The translations under genes and the position numbers were made by a program. The notes below the pieces were generated by a model. It did not search any database and was not told the origin of the DNA. It was given only the letters and a program-made list of their open reading frames with translations. A stretch of DNA of 7,784 bases from Prevotellaceae bacterium (GTDB taxonomy: Bacteria > Bacteroidota > Bacteroidia > Bacteroidales > Bacteroidaceae). Numbering within the stretch: position 1 is the stretch's first letter; each line of letters opens with the position of its first letter. Shown in pieces: positions 1-6,670 of the stretch. The stretch is from positions 1 to 7,784 of the forward strand of contig JAJPYW010000025.1 in NCBI GenBank assembly GCA_021204715.1, in the 5' to 3' direction.

Positions 1-614
1 CCCCAATAGGGATAGCCCCAAAGGCCATACGAGTTGAAGCGCCAGTCCCACCACAGACGGTTGGTGAAGGTGGGGAATACGTAGGCGTACAGGCCGTCGG
101 TGTAGACGTTCCAGTCCCACGAGTTGAAGCCGTATCCATAGACCACATCCCAGTAGAGCGGGCTGCTGATGCTGATGGCGTAACGGGGGTTGCGGAAGCG
201 GATGATGCGCATGGCGTATTCATAGTCGTCGTCCGAGCCGTCGAAGCCGTTCACCCATTCACCCGGCACGTCGGAATAGCCTTTGTCGTCTATGTACAAG
301 GTGTCGTTCTGCACGCTGAAATTACTGTTTATATTGTCGTAGCGGCGGTTGTACTCGTCCACGTCGCGCACATTCCCGTTCCTGTCCCTGACCACGATGG
401 TGGATACATTGTCAGTGGGGGTATAGTCGGAAGGGGGCAAGGCGGTCTCTTCTTCGTCTATTGCCGTCTCCGTCTCCGCCGGGTTCACGTTCTGCTCTGT
501 GACGGTCACTTTCTTCTTGGAAGGAGTGAAGTAGAGGTCGTCGTCCGTACTCTGTGCCGTGAGTGTCCAAGGCAGGCACAGGGTGACAATTGATAGTAAA
601 ACGAACTTTTTCAT
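1..614 (-). CDS. Exported Tyr/Trp-rich protein of unknown function (3' end outside window)
   Basis: The frame opens with ATG at 614-612 and stays open to the window edge, giving 204 visible residues and no stop. Residues 1-20 form a classical signal peptide: K2-K3, a hydrophobic core, then Leu-Thr-Ala with likely cleavage before Q21. There is no lipobox, so a soluble periplasmic or outer-membrane-associated product is more likely than a lipoprotein. Residues about 23-70 are polar and acidic (three Asp in a row, Glu-rich stretch 48-57) and look like a flexible linker. Residues about 71-150 look folded, with charged turns and short beta-like strands. Residues 153-204 are strikingly aromatic: 21 of 52 are W, Y or F. 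The start is favoured by the signal peptide and by a -7 promoter element about 45 nt upstream. I do not recognise a named domain, and a cell-envelope role is inference only. Confidence 0.8.
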   Translation of the reverse strand, partial: MKKFVLLSIVTLCLPWTLTAQSTDDDLYFTPSKKKVTVTEQNVNPAETETAIDEEETALPPSDYTPTDNVSTIVVRDRNGNVRDVDEYNRRYDNINSNFSVQNDTLYIDDKGYSDVPGEWVNGFDGSDDDYEYAMRIIRFRNPRYAISISSPLYWDVVYGYGFNSWDWNVYTDGLYAYVFPTFTNRLWWDWRFNSYGLWGYPYW

Positions 615-659
615 ATATATCGGTTTTTATGGGTTTTACAACGTCTTTTATTCCGCTTA

Positions 660-667
660 CAAAGGTA
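660..667 (-). promoter_or_regulatory. Bacteroidetes-type -7 promoter element of the exported-protein gene
   Basis: Read on the minus strand, the sequence is TACCTTTG, an exact match to the TAnnTTTG -7 element of Bacteroidetes primary-sigma promoters. It would place the transcript start near 655 and give a leader of roughly 40 nt. No TTTG or TTG -33 element is found at the usual 19-21 nt spacing (about 687-691 reads CTAC or similar). The promoter may therefore be weak or depend on an activator. The leader just before the ATG is A/T-rich and has no Shine-Dalgarno sequence. Confidence 0.55.
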
Positions 668-692
668 CTGACGGGAAAACGCTTGAAGTAGA

Positions 693-726
693 GATTTCCC
701 CCAAAGGTTGATAGGGATTTCCCTAT
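693..726. promoter_or_regulatory. Direct repeat plus palindrome upstream of the -7 element; possible regulator site
   Basis: GATTTCCC occurs exactly at 693-700 and again at 716-723, 23 nt apart start to start. The second copy sits inside a perfect palindrome, ATAGGGA-TT-TCCCTAT, at 711-726. If transcription starts near 655, the repeats are centred near -41 and -64. These are common positions for an activator that compensates for a missing -33 element. The repeats and palindrome are seen directly. The binding-site role is inferred, and no specific regulator family is recognised. Confidence 0.4.
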
Positions 727-731
727 TTCAT

Positions 732-886
732 AGCGCTTCTGCAAATAGCTTCTTTATATAAAACTTGCCCACACCGCTTCTTTAAACGGCATCCGCTTCT
801 TTTTGATTATGCAGGTGCTTCCTGAATAATACAAGCGTTTCCTAATGGAACAGGCCTCCTGTACAGACAACATATAGGCAACCTGT
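732..886. repeat. Diverged tandem array of about eight ~21-nt units in the intergenic region
   Basis: On the minus strand, related words of the form A(A/G)GAAGC recur with starts near 886, 862, 843, 823, 801, 782, 754 and 740, at spacings of 24, 19, 20, 22, 19, 28 and 14 nt. The plus-strand core GCTTCT is exact at 735, 748, 776 and 795, and GCTTCC follows at 817. Outer units are more diverged: the 843 unit reads AGGAAACGCTTGT, and the 862 unit reads ACAGGAGGCCTGT and is itself a short hairpin. This is the rest of the 281-nt gap between the peptidase stop and the exported-protein start, and I see no gene in it. It may be a decayed tandem repeat or a cluster of protein-binding sites about two helical turns apart. 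Confidence 0.4.
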
Positions 887-895
887 GCAAGCAAC

Positions 896-2065
896 TTATG
901 CCGGTAACTCCACAATCTCTTCGGGGCAATGCGTGAGCTTTTCCAACCCTTCCTGAGTCACTGCCCACGAGTTCTCGATGCCTACGGGACCGATGCCGGG
1001 CAATACAATCTTCGGCTCCAAGGCGAATACCATGCCCGGTTCCAACGTTTGCTTCATGCGGGGCGCCAGCACGGGCGCTTCGTTGATTTCAAGCCCGATG
1101 CCGTGTCCGATGAACTTCGCTTTCTGTACCGTGCCCATGAAGCAATCTTCCCATCCGGCCTTGGTCACGATGTCGATGGCTTTGTTGTACAGCTCCTCGC
1201 AAACCGAGCCGGGCTTGGCGGTGGCTGCAATCTCTGTTTGCACTTCCAAGCAGGTCTGGTGGGCGTCGTAGGCCTTTCGGGGCAGCTTGCCGATGGAGTA
1301 GACGCGGCTCATGTCGCCCAAGTAGCCGTTGAAATTGCCTCCATAGTCCACCATGAGGCTTTGTCCGGGCAAGAGCGGCGTGTCGTCAGCACCGCCCGGC
1401 AGGGATGGGTCGCAGCCTTTCCCGCCCAAGGCAAAGTCGTATGGCGAGGGCGTGGCGGCGTTGTCGCCCGAGAGCAAACTGCCCATGAATATCTCCATGC
1501 TTTGTCCGAAGACGCGGAAGATGCCAAGGCACCCTTCCCGGCGCATGAGCCGCTCGATTTCGATGGAGAGTTGGCGGTCGGTCATGCCCGGCTTGTAGAC
1601 GGAGGGGATGCGGGCGTAGGCTTTGGCGTGCGCCACGGCCGAATGGCGGAACATCTCTATTTCCCATGCTGTCTTAATGCTGCGTGCCTGCCTGACGAGC
1701 TGCGTGCCGCAAGGCAACACTTCCGTGTCGGGGAAGCAGGCGGCCAAGCGGTTGTAGGTGGTGAAGGGCAATTCGTCTCCTTCCAACATCATCCTTTTCG
1801 GCAAGGGCAAGCCGCATGCCTGCAACAGCCCGGGCAACTGTTCGGGTTTGCGGATGGGGGTGACATGCTCCCCTTCCATAGTGTCCGGCCGTTTCAGAAA
1901 CAAGTGTGCGGGGGCGTCCAAGGGCAAGTAGAGGTAACCGCTTACCACGCGTCCGCACGTATAAATCAAGTTCACGTTGCTGGTTATCAACGCGGCGTCA
2001 ATGCCCTGCCGGGTCATCAGCACGCGTATCTTGCCGTGTCTCTCTTTTAATTCACTTTGTATCAT
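896..2065 (-). CDS. M24-family metallopeptidase, Xaa-Pro aminopeptidase-like
   Basis: This 389-residue, probably cytosolic enzyme is of the creatinase/aminopeptidase P type. Such enzymes remove an N-terminal residue before proline using a two-metal centre. Residues 1 to about 128 match the creatinase-like N-terminal domain and about 129-389 the pita-bread catalytic domain. All five metal ligands are visible: D240 in VDYG, D251 in GDMSR, H321 in GHGIG, E350 in ALEP and E364 in GIENS. The frame extends upstream to a TTG at 2122, but that codon lies inside a good -7 promoter element. The ATG at 2065 opens the conserved N-terminal helix (MIQSELKERH), so I start there, with a leader near 50 nt. 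There is no signal peptide. It stands alone and is divergent from the histidine operon. A dipeptidase-like member of M24 is possible, because substrate specificity cannot be read from sequence alone. Confidence 0.9.
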   Translation of the reverse strand: MIQSELKERHGKIRVLMTRQGIDAALITSNVNLIYTCGRVVSGYLYLPLDAPAHLFLKRPDTMEGEHVTPIRKPEQLPGLLQACGLPLPKRMMLEGDELPFTTYNRLAACFPDTEVLPCGTQLVRQARSIKTAWEIEMFRHSAVAHAKAYARIPSVYKPGMTDRQLSIEIERLMRREGCLGIFRVFGQSMEIFMGSLLSGDNAATPSPYDFALGGKGCDPSLPGGADDTPLLPGQSLMVDYGGNFNGYLGDMSRVYSIGKLPRKAYDAHQTCLEVQTEIAATAKPGSVCEELYNKAIDIVTKAGWEDCFMGTVQKAKFIGHGIGLEINEAPVLAPRMKQTLEPGMVFALEPKIVLPGIGPVGIENSWAVTQEGLEKLTHCPEEIVELPA

Positions 2066-2119
2066 ATCGGGTTTGGAAATGGCGGGCGGCGCGCGCCCTG
2101 CCGGTGTAACAATGTGGTG

Positions 2120-2151
2120 CAAAGGTAGGGCTTTTCAAGGGGTTGCCCAAG
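2120..2151 (-). promoter_or_regulatory. Promoter of the M24 peptidase gene
   Basis: On the minus strand, TACCTTTG at 2127-2120 matches the Bacteroidetes -7 element exactly. CTTG at 2151-2148 supplies a -33 TTG with a 20-nt spacer. Transcription would start near 2115, about 50 nt before the ATG at 2065. This arrangement supports the shorter start of the peptidase. The -33 element is embedded in a perfect palindrome at 2145-2159. Confidence 0.6.
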
Positions 2152-2166
2152 CGTTGGGCGTTTTTT
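2145..2166 (+). terminator. Perfect GC-rich hairpin plus T-tract; plus-strand terminator-like or operator
   Basis: GCCCAA (2145-2150), GCG loop and TTGGGC (2154-2159) form a perfect 6-bp stem. G and six T follow at 2160-2166, which is the form of an intrinsic terminator for plus-strand transcription. No plus-strand gene lies upstream, so its target would be antisense transcription through the peptidase gene. It would also keep such transcription out of the histidine operon. It lies upstream of the hisG -7 element at 2269, so it is not a hisG attenuator. As DNA, the palindrome covers the -33 element of the peptidase promoter, so an operator role is an equal alternative. Confidence 0.4.
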
Positions 2167-2268
2167 AAGCCATATAAGCAGTGTAGCGCTTGCCCCCGAT
2201 ATAGCCCGTGGAGAATGGCCGCATGAAAAGTGACACCAAAACCACATACAACCTAAGCAAATATTTCG

Positions 2269-2276
2269 TACTTTTG
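2269..2276 (+). promoter_or_regulatory. -7 promoter element of the his operon
   Basis: TACTTTTG matches the TAnnTTTG element and lies 41 nt before the hisG ATG, predicting a leader of about 37 nt. No clear TTG -33 element is found 19-21 nt upstream. The leader is A-rich (AAGAAAAAGAAAAAG just before the ATG), as expected where initiation does not rely on Shine-Dalgarno pairing. It is too short for a histidine-rich leader peptide with alternative hairpins, so classical his attenuation is unlikely here. Confidence 0.55.
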
Positions 2277-2317
2277 CATGCGGATAATCAAATTGGTAAA
2301 AAGAAAAAGAAAAAGCC

Positions 2318-3169
2318 ATGCTACGAATAGCCGTACAATCAAAAGGGCGTCTGCACGAAGACACGATGGCCCTGCTTGCCGAGACAGGCATCAAAATAGG
2401 CAGCAGCAAGCGCACGCTGTTGGAGAAAGCCGGGAATTTTCCTATTGAAATACTCTACCTGCGCGATGACGACATTCCACAATGCGTAGCCACCGGCGTG
2501 GCCGACTTGGGAATAGTGGGCATGAACGAGTATGTGGAACGCGACGAAGACGCACGCATTGTGCAACCTTTGGGCTTCAGCAAGTGCCGCCTCTCATTGG
2601 CCATTCCCAAAGGAGAGGCTTACGACGGGCTGCAATGGTTCAACAGCAGGAAAATAGCCACTTCCTATCCGTTGATACTGAAACGCTTCCTCAAAGAACA
2701 AAGCATCAGCGCCGAAGTACACGAAATAACGGGCTCGGTGGAAGTAAGCCCCGGCATCGGTCTTTCAGACGCTATCTTCGACATTGTGTCCAGCGGCAGC
2801 ACTTTGATAAGCAATAATTTGGTGGAAGTGGAAACGGTGATGCAGAGCGAAGCCATACTTATTGCAAACAAGGACATCATGCCCGAAAAGCAAGCGGTAG
2901 TAGACGAACTGCTATTCCGTATCGAAGCCGTACGCAACGCCCAGGACAAGAAATACGTGTTGATGAATGTACCGAGTGATCGCTTGGACGATGTTGTGGC
3001 CATACTGCCCGGTGCCAAGAGCCCCACGGTGATGCCCTTGGCCACGAAAGGTTGGAACAGCGTGCACACCGTGATTGACGAGAAGAGTTTTTGGACCATC
3101 ATTGGCAAGCTCAAAGAATTGGGTGCCCAAGGCATTCTGGTAGTCCCCATCGAGAAAATGATACTTTAA
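2318..3169 (+). CDS. hisG: ATP phosphoribosyltransferase, long form
   Basis: This enzyme catalyses the first, committed step of histidine synthesis, joining ATP and PRPP to give N1-(5-phosphoribosyl)-ATP in the cytosol. The 283 residues match the long, self-sufficient HisG form, which does not need a HisZ partner. The N-terminal catalytic part includes GVADLGIVGMN (60-70) and the PRPP-binding loop DIVSSGST (155-162). Residues from about 210 to 283 form the C-terminal ACT-like regulatory domain and end with the typical VVPIEKMI. In this family that domain mediates feedback inhibition by histidine. The ATG at 2318 follows an A-rich leader and gives the normal short N-terminus (MLRIAVQSKGRL). 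It is the first gene of the operon, with only 4 nt before hisD. Confidence 0.97.
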   Translation: MLRIAVQSKGRLHEDTMALLAETGIKIGSSKRTLLEKAGNFPIEILYLRDDDIPQCVATGVADLGIVGMNEYVERDEDARIVQPLGFSKCRLSLAIPKGEAYDGLQWFNSRKIATSYPLILKRFLKEQSISAEVHEITGSVEVSPGIGLSDAIFDIVSSGSTLISNNLVEVETVMQSEAILIANKDIMPEKQAVVDELLFRIEAVRNAQDKKYVLMNVPSDRLDDVVAILPGAKSPTVMPLATKGWNSVHTVIDEKSFWTIIGKLKELGAQGILVVPIEKMIL

Positions 3170-3173
3170 GCAG

Positions 3174-4466
3174 ATGCTCAACGTCCATATCTACCCCGAG
3201 AAAGCACAGTGGAGCGGCTTGTTGAAGCGCCCTGTCAAAGATGCCGCCGCCCTTACCGCCACAGTGAGTGCGGTGTTGGACGATGTGCGCCGGAACGGTG
3301 ACGAAGCCTTGCACCGCTACGAGCTGCAATTCGACCATGTAGACTTGACCTCGTTTGCCGTCACGCCGGAAGAGATAGCCGAAGCCGAGGCTGCCGTAAG
3401 CGCGGAGCTGCGCGAAGCCATTGAATTGGCCCACCGCAACATCGCCACCTTCCATAGCGCGCAAGCCTTCCATGGCGAACACTGCACGGTGGCCGACGGC
3501 GTGGAGTGCTGGCAACAAAGTATTCCTATCGAGAAAGTGGGGCTCTATATTCCCGGCGGTACCGCTGCCCTCTTCAGCACCGTGTTGATGTTGGCCACCC
3601 CCGCCAAGATAGCCGGTTGTAAGGAGATAATACTCTGCACGCCACCCATGAAAGACGGCCGTGTACACCCCGCCGTGTTGGTAGCCGCACGCACAGCCGG
3701 CGTGGAGCGCGTCTACAAGATAGGCGGCGTGCAAGCCATCGCGGCCATGGCCTACGGCACGGGGAGTGTGCCCAAGGTTTATAAAATATTGGGTCCGGGC
3801 AACCAATACGTAACTTGTGCCAAGCAATTGGTATCGCCGGCTGAAGTGGCCATCGACATGCCTGCCGGTCCCAGCGAGGTGATGGTATTGGCCGACGGCT
3901 CGTCGAACCCCGCTTTCGTGGCGGCCGACCTGCTCTCGCAAGCCGAGCATGGGGTGGACTCGCAGGTATTGCTCCTCACCACCACACCGGGGATTGTTCC
4001 GTTGGTCGAAGAAGAGACCGCGCGCCAGTTGGCACGCCTTCCCCGGCGCGACATCGCCGCACAAGCGTTGCAGCACAGCCGCATCATCGTGCTGCACAAC
4101 GATGAAGAGATGATGGAGATGGCCAACCTTTACGCTCCCGAACATCTGATTATAGAGACTGCCAACTACATGGAACTGGCAAAGGAAGTAATCAATGCAG
4201 GCAGCGTCTTCTTGGGCAGCCTCACACCCGAGAGTGCGGGCGACTACGCAAGCGGTACCAACCATACATTGCCCACCAACGGTTATGCCACGGCTTATAG
4301 CGGCGTGAACTTGGACACTTTCTGCCGCAAAGTCACCTTCCAGCACATTACGGCGCAAGGCATCCAAAGCATAGGGCGCGCGGTGGAGACATTGGCCCGG
4401 GCTGAAGCCCTCGATGCGCACCGCCAGGCCATGAAGATGCGGCGAGAAAGCCTTGAACAAGCATAA
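3174..4466 (+). CDS. hisD: Histidinol dehydrogenase
   Basis: This zinc- and NAD-dependent enzyme performs the last two steps, oxidising L-histidinol through histidinal to L-histidine. The 430 residues are the normal length. The signature AIDMPAGPSEVMVLAD is at 226-241. Zinc ligands Q256 and H259 are in LLSQAEHG, D357 is in SAGDYASG and H416 is near the C-terminus. The catalytic pair E323-H324 is in APEHL. All six residues sit three positions before their E. coli counterparts (Q259, H262, E326, H327, D360, H419), so the alignment is clean and nothing is missing. The start lies 4 nt after the hisG stop without a Shine-Dalgarno sequence, so translation is probably coupled to hisG. Confidence 0.97.
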   Translation: MLNVHIYPEKAQWSGLLKRPVKDAAALTATVSAVLDDVRRNGDEALHRYELQFDHVDLTSFAVTPEEIAEAEAAVSAELREAIELAHRNIATFHSAQAFHGEHCTVADGVECWQQSIPIEKVGLYIPGGTAALFSTVLMLATPAKIAGCKEIILCTPPMKDGRVHPAVLVAARTAGVERVYKIGGVQAIAAMAYGTGSVPKVYKILGPGNQYVTCAKQLVSPAEVAIDMPAGPSEVMVLADGSSNPAFVAADLLSQAEHGVDSQVLLLTTTPGIVPLVEEETARQLARLPRRDIAAQALQHSRIIVLHNDEEMMEMANLYAPEHLIIETANYMELAKEVINAGSVFLGSLTPESAGDYASGTNHTLPTNGYATAYSGVNLDTFCRKVTFQHITAQGIQSIGRAVETLARAEALDAHRQAMKMRRESLEQA

Positions 4467-4493
4467 ATAGAGATGATAAATGTACTTTGAATA

Positions 4494-5531
4494 ATGAACC
4501 TGCAAGCACTTGTCCGCCCCAATATATGGCACTTGTCGCCCTACAGCTGCGCCCGTCAGGAGTACAGCGCAGGCAACGCCACGGTGTTTCTCGATGCCAA
4601 TGAAAGCCCGTACAACCCGCCGCTGAACCGCTACCCCGACCCGCTGCAACACCGGTTGAAGCAAGCCGTGGAACAAATCAAAGGCATCCCCGAAGCCTGT
4701 ACCTTCCTTGGCAACGGCAGCGACGAGGCCATCGACTTGGTGCTGCGCGTTTTCTGCGAGCCGGGTGTGGACAACGTGGTGGCCATATCGCCCACTTACG
4801 GCATGTACGAGGTATGCGCGCATATAAATAATGTGGAATACCGCCCTGTCTCGCTCGGGGCGGGATTCAGTTTACAGTCCGAAAGAGTGCTCGCCGCTAC
4901 TGACGACCATACCAAAGTCATCTTTCTTTGCTCGCCCAACAATCCAACCGGCAACACGTTGGAGCGTGTCGAAGTAGACAAACTCTTGGCACGGTTCTCC
5001 GGCATTGTAGTGATGGACGAGGCCTACAGCGACTTCTCTTCCGTGCGTCCTTACAGGCTCGATTTACAAGCCTATCCCAACCTTATCGTGCTGAACACGT
5101 TGAGCAAGGCGTGGGCGTCGGCGGCCATCCGCCTTGGCATGGCGTTTGCAAGCGAGGAAATCATCGAACTCATGAACCGCGTGAAATACCCCTATAACAT
5201 CAGTCTGCCCACGCAGAAAGAGGCACTTGCCATTCTGCAAAAGGAAGTGCAAGTGAAGGAGTGGGTGCAGTTGATTTTGAGCGAGCGCACGCGCTTGATG
5301 GCGGCGTTTGCCCGCCTGCCCTTGTGCCGCGAGGTGTTCCCTACGGAGGCCAACTTCTTCCTTGCGCGGGTGAGTGAGGCAACCAAGATATACCACTATT
5401 TGATAGCGTGCGGCATCGTGGTGCGCGACCGCTCGCGGGTGGAGCTTTGCGCCGACTCGCTGCGTATTACTATCGGCACGCCTCTTGAGAACGATGCATT
5501 ATTGGACGCTTTAAGAAAATACGAGGCATGA
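4494..5531 (+). CDS. hisC: Histidinol-phosphate aminotransferase
   Basis: This PLP-dependent class I/II aminotransferase converts imidazole acetol phosphate and glutamate to histidinol phosphate and 2-oxoglutarate. The 345 residues are normal for HisC. Visible elements are the substrate-side ANESPYNPP (35-43), the phosphate/ring-binding SPNNPTG (147-153), D175 and Y178 in VMDEAYSDF, the Schiff-base lysine K205 in LNTLSKAW, and the carboxylate-binding arginine R324 in SLRITIG. It begins 27 nt after hisD, the longest gap in the operon. Its last codons overlap hisB by the 4-nt ATGA. Because it sits between hisD and hisB, histidinol phosphate is a much better substrate assignment than the aromatic or cobalamin-related homologues. 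Confidence 0.96.
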   Translation: MNLQALVRPNIWHLSPYSCARQEYSAGNATVFLDANESPYNPPLNRYPDPLQHRLKQAVEQIKGIPEACTFLGNGSDEAIDLVLRVFCEPGVDNVVAISPTYGMYEVCAHINNVEYRPVSLGAGFSLQSERVLAATDDHTKVIFLCSPNNPTGNTLERVEVDKLLARFSGIVVMDEAYSDFSSVRPYRLDLQAYPNLIVLNTLSKAWASAAIRLGMAFASEEIIELMNRVKYPYNISLPTQKEALAILQKEVQVKEWVQLILSERTRLMAAFARLPLCREVFPTEANFFLARVSEATKIYHYLIACGIVVRDRSRVELCADSLRITIGTPLENDALLDALRKYEA

Positions 5532-6586
5532 AACAGATATTGTTTATTGACCGTGACGGCACCATCCTTCGTGAACCCGCCGACGAACAGATTGATTCTT
5601 ACGAGAAGTTCAGTTTTGTGCCGGAATGTATCACGGCACTTGCCTTCATACGCCGCCACACCGATTACCTGTTTGTAATGGTGAGCAACCAAGACGGCTT
5701 GGGCACGCCGCTCTATCCCGAGAAAGACTTTTGGCCCACGCACAACTTGATGCTCGACATCCTGCAAGGCGAAGGGGTGACGTTCGACGCCATTCATATT
5801 GACCGCTCGCTTCCTGCCGACGGCGCGCCCACACGCAAACCCGGCTTGGGGATGTTGCAATCTTATCTGAACGGTGAGGAGTTTGATTTGGCAGGTAGCT
5901 ATGTCATAGGCGACCGCGACAGCGACCGTCAGTTAGCCGCCAACTTGGGTTGCCACTTCTTGCTACCCGACTGGGAACGTGTGCGCGAGGTGGTGTGCAC
6001 TACCGGTGCACGCACGGCGCACGTGCACCGCGTGACGCGCGAGACGGACATCGACCTTATTATCAACTTGGACGGTGAAGGCAAGGCTGACATCCATAGC
6101 GGGCTTGGTTTCTTGGACCATATACTCGAGCAGATTGCCCGTCATGGCAACACCGACTTGACCATCAGCTGCAAGGGCGACTTGTACGTGGACGAACACC
6201 ACACTGTTGAAGACATTGCCCTCACGTTGGGCGAGGCCTTGTTGAAGGCCTTGGGCGACAAGCGGGGCATCGAGCGCTATGGTTACACGTTGCCCATGGA
6301 CGACTGTCTGTGCCAAGTAGCGCTCGACTTCGGCGGCCGCCCTTGGCTTGTATGGGAAGTGGAGTTCACGCGCGAAAGGGTGGGCGATGTACCTACCGAA
6401 CTCTTCCAACATTTCTTCAAGAGCCTAAGCGACAGCGCCCGCATGAACCTGCACATCACCGCCAAAGGAGAGAACAACCACCACAAGATAGAAGGGATAT
6501 TCAAGGCATTTGCCCGCGCGTTGAAGATGGCTGTGCGGCGCGACCCCGACCATTTGGTGCTTCCCTCGAGCAAAGGGTTGCTGTAG
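5528..6586 (+). CDS. hisB: Bifunctional histidinol-phosphatase / imidazoleglycerol-phosphate dehydratase
   Basis: The protein has 352 residues in two fused domains. Residues 1 to about 150 are a HAD-type histidinol phosphatase with the DxD nucleophile pair D8/D10 in FIDRDGT, S53 in [10 protein letters not shown]104 in TRKP and acidic GDRDSD at 128-133. Residues about 162-352 are the dehydratase, which turns imidazoleglycerol phosphate into imidazole acetol phosphate. Its metal-binding histidines are in FLDHIL (H198), ARHGN (H206), DEHHTVED (H224, H225) and NNHHKIE (H318, H319). The reactions flank the HisC step. The phosphatase domain is odd: aligned on LPAD and RKP, the four zinc ligands of E. 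coli HisB (Cys, His, Cys, Cys) are replaced by D92, S94, A100 and T102. The Asp and Lys catalytic residues are intact, so activity is still likely. The ATG overlaps the hisC stop, indicating coupled translation. Confidence 0.96.
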   Translation: MKQILFIDRDGTILREPADEQIDSYEKFSFVPECITALAFIRRHTDYLFVMVSNQDGLGTPLYPEKDFWPTHNLMLDILQGEGVTFDAIHIDRSLPADGAPTRKPGLGMLQSYLNGEEFDLAGSYVIGDRDSDRQLAANLGCHFLLPDWERVREVVCTTGARTAHVHRVTRETDIDLIINLDGEGKADIHSGLGFLDHILEQIARHGNTDLTISCKGDLYVDEHHTVEDIALTLGEALLKALGDKRGIERYGYTLPMDDCLCQVALDFGGRPWLVWEVEFTRERVGDVPTELFQHFFKSLSDSARMNLHITAKGENNHHKIEGIFKAFARALKMAVRRDPDHLVLPSSKGLL

Positions 6587-6645
6587 AAAAACGGGTACTT
6601 TCCGAAGTTTAATGATGCACGTAAGAAACAGGTAAATAGTGCATG

Positions 6646-6661
6646 ATAAAGCTTCCTTTAT
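6646..6661. terminator. Weak bidirectional hairpin between convergent genes
   Basis: ATAAAG-CTTC-CTTTAT is a perfect 6-bp A/T-rich stem with a tetraloop. It lies in the 84-nt spacer between the hisB stop and the stop of the opposing outer-membrane protein gene. A second pair, ATGCAC (6615-6620) with GTGCAT (6639-6644), could form a longer-loop hairpin beside it. Neither is followed by a good T-tract on either strand. The location suits a shared terminator, but the sequence support is weak. Confidence 0.25.
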
Positions 6662-6670
6662 GTAGTAGAC

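Noticed and set aside
412..744. A 110-codon minus-strand frame starting at 744
   Set aside because: It is out of frame with the signal-peptide ORF that starts at 614. It runs through the promoter region and has a low-complexity Arg-rich end.
850..862. ACAGG-CCT-CCTGT hairpin as terminator of the peptidase gene
   Set aside because: The stem is only 5 bp with a 3-nt loop, and the minus strand shows no T-run after it. It fits better as one unit of the repeat array.
929..2050. A 373-codon open frame on the plus strand through the peptidase gene
   Set aside because: The minus-strand reading has all five M24 ligands and a matching promoter. The plus-strand product has no domain signature and no promoter.
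2066..2122. A 19-residue N-terminal extension of the peptidase from a TTG at 2122
   Set aside because: The TTG lies inside the -7 promoter element and the extension lacks family similarity, so the ATG at 2065 is the better start.
2277..2317. Histidine leader-peptide attenuator or riboswitch ahead of hisG
   Set aside because: The predicted leader is about 37 nt, A-rich, with no His codon run, no leader ORF and no stable alternative hairpins.
4483..4489. TACTTTG just upstream of hisC as an internal promoter
   Set aside because: It is one base short of the TAnnTTTG spacing and has no -33 TTG at a suitable distance. The gap is only 27 nt.
3111..4823. A 570-codon open frame on the minus strand opposite hisD and the ends of hisG and hisC
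   Set aside because: It lies wholly antisense to genes with every catalytic residue in place. The product is His/Gly-rich with no recognisable motif, as expected from codon bias in a GC-rich antisense frame.
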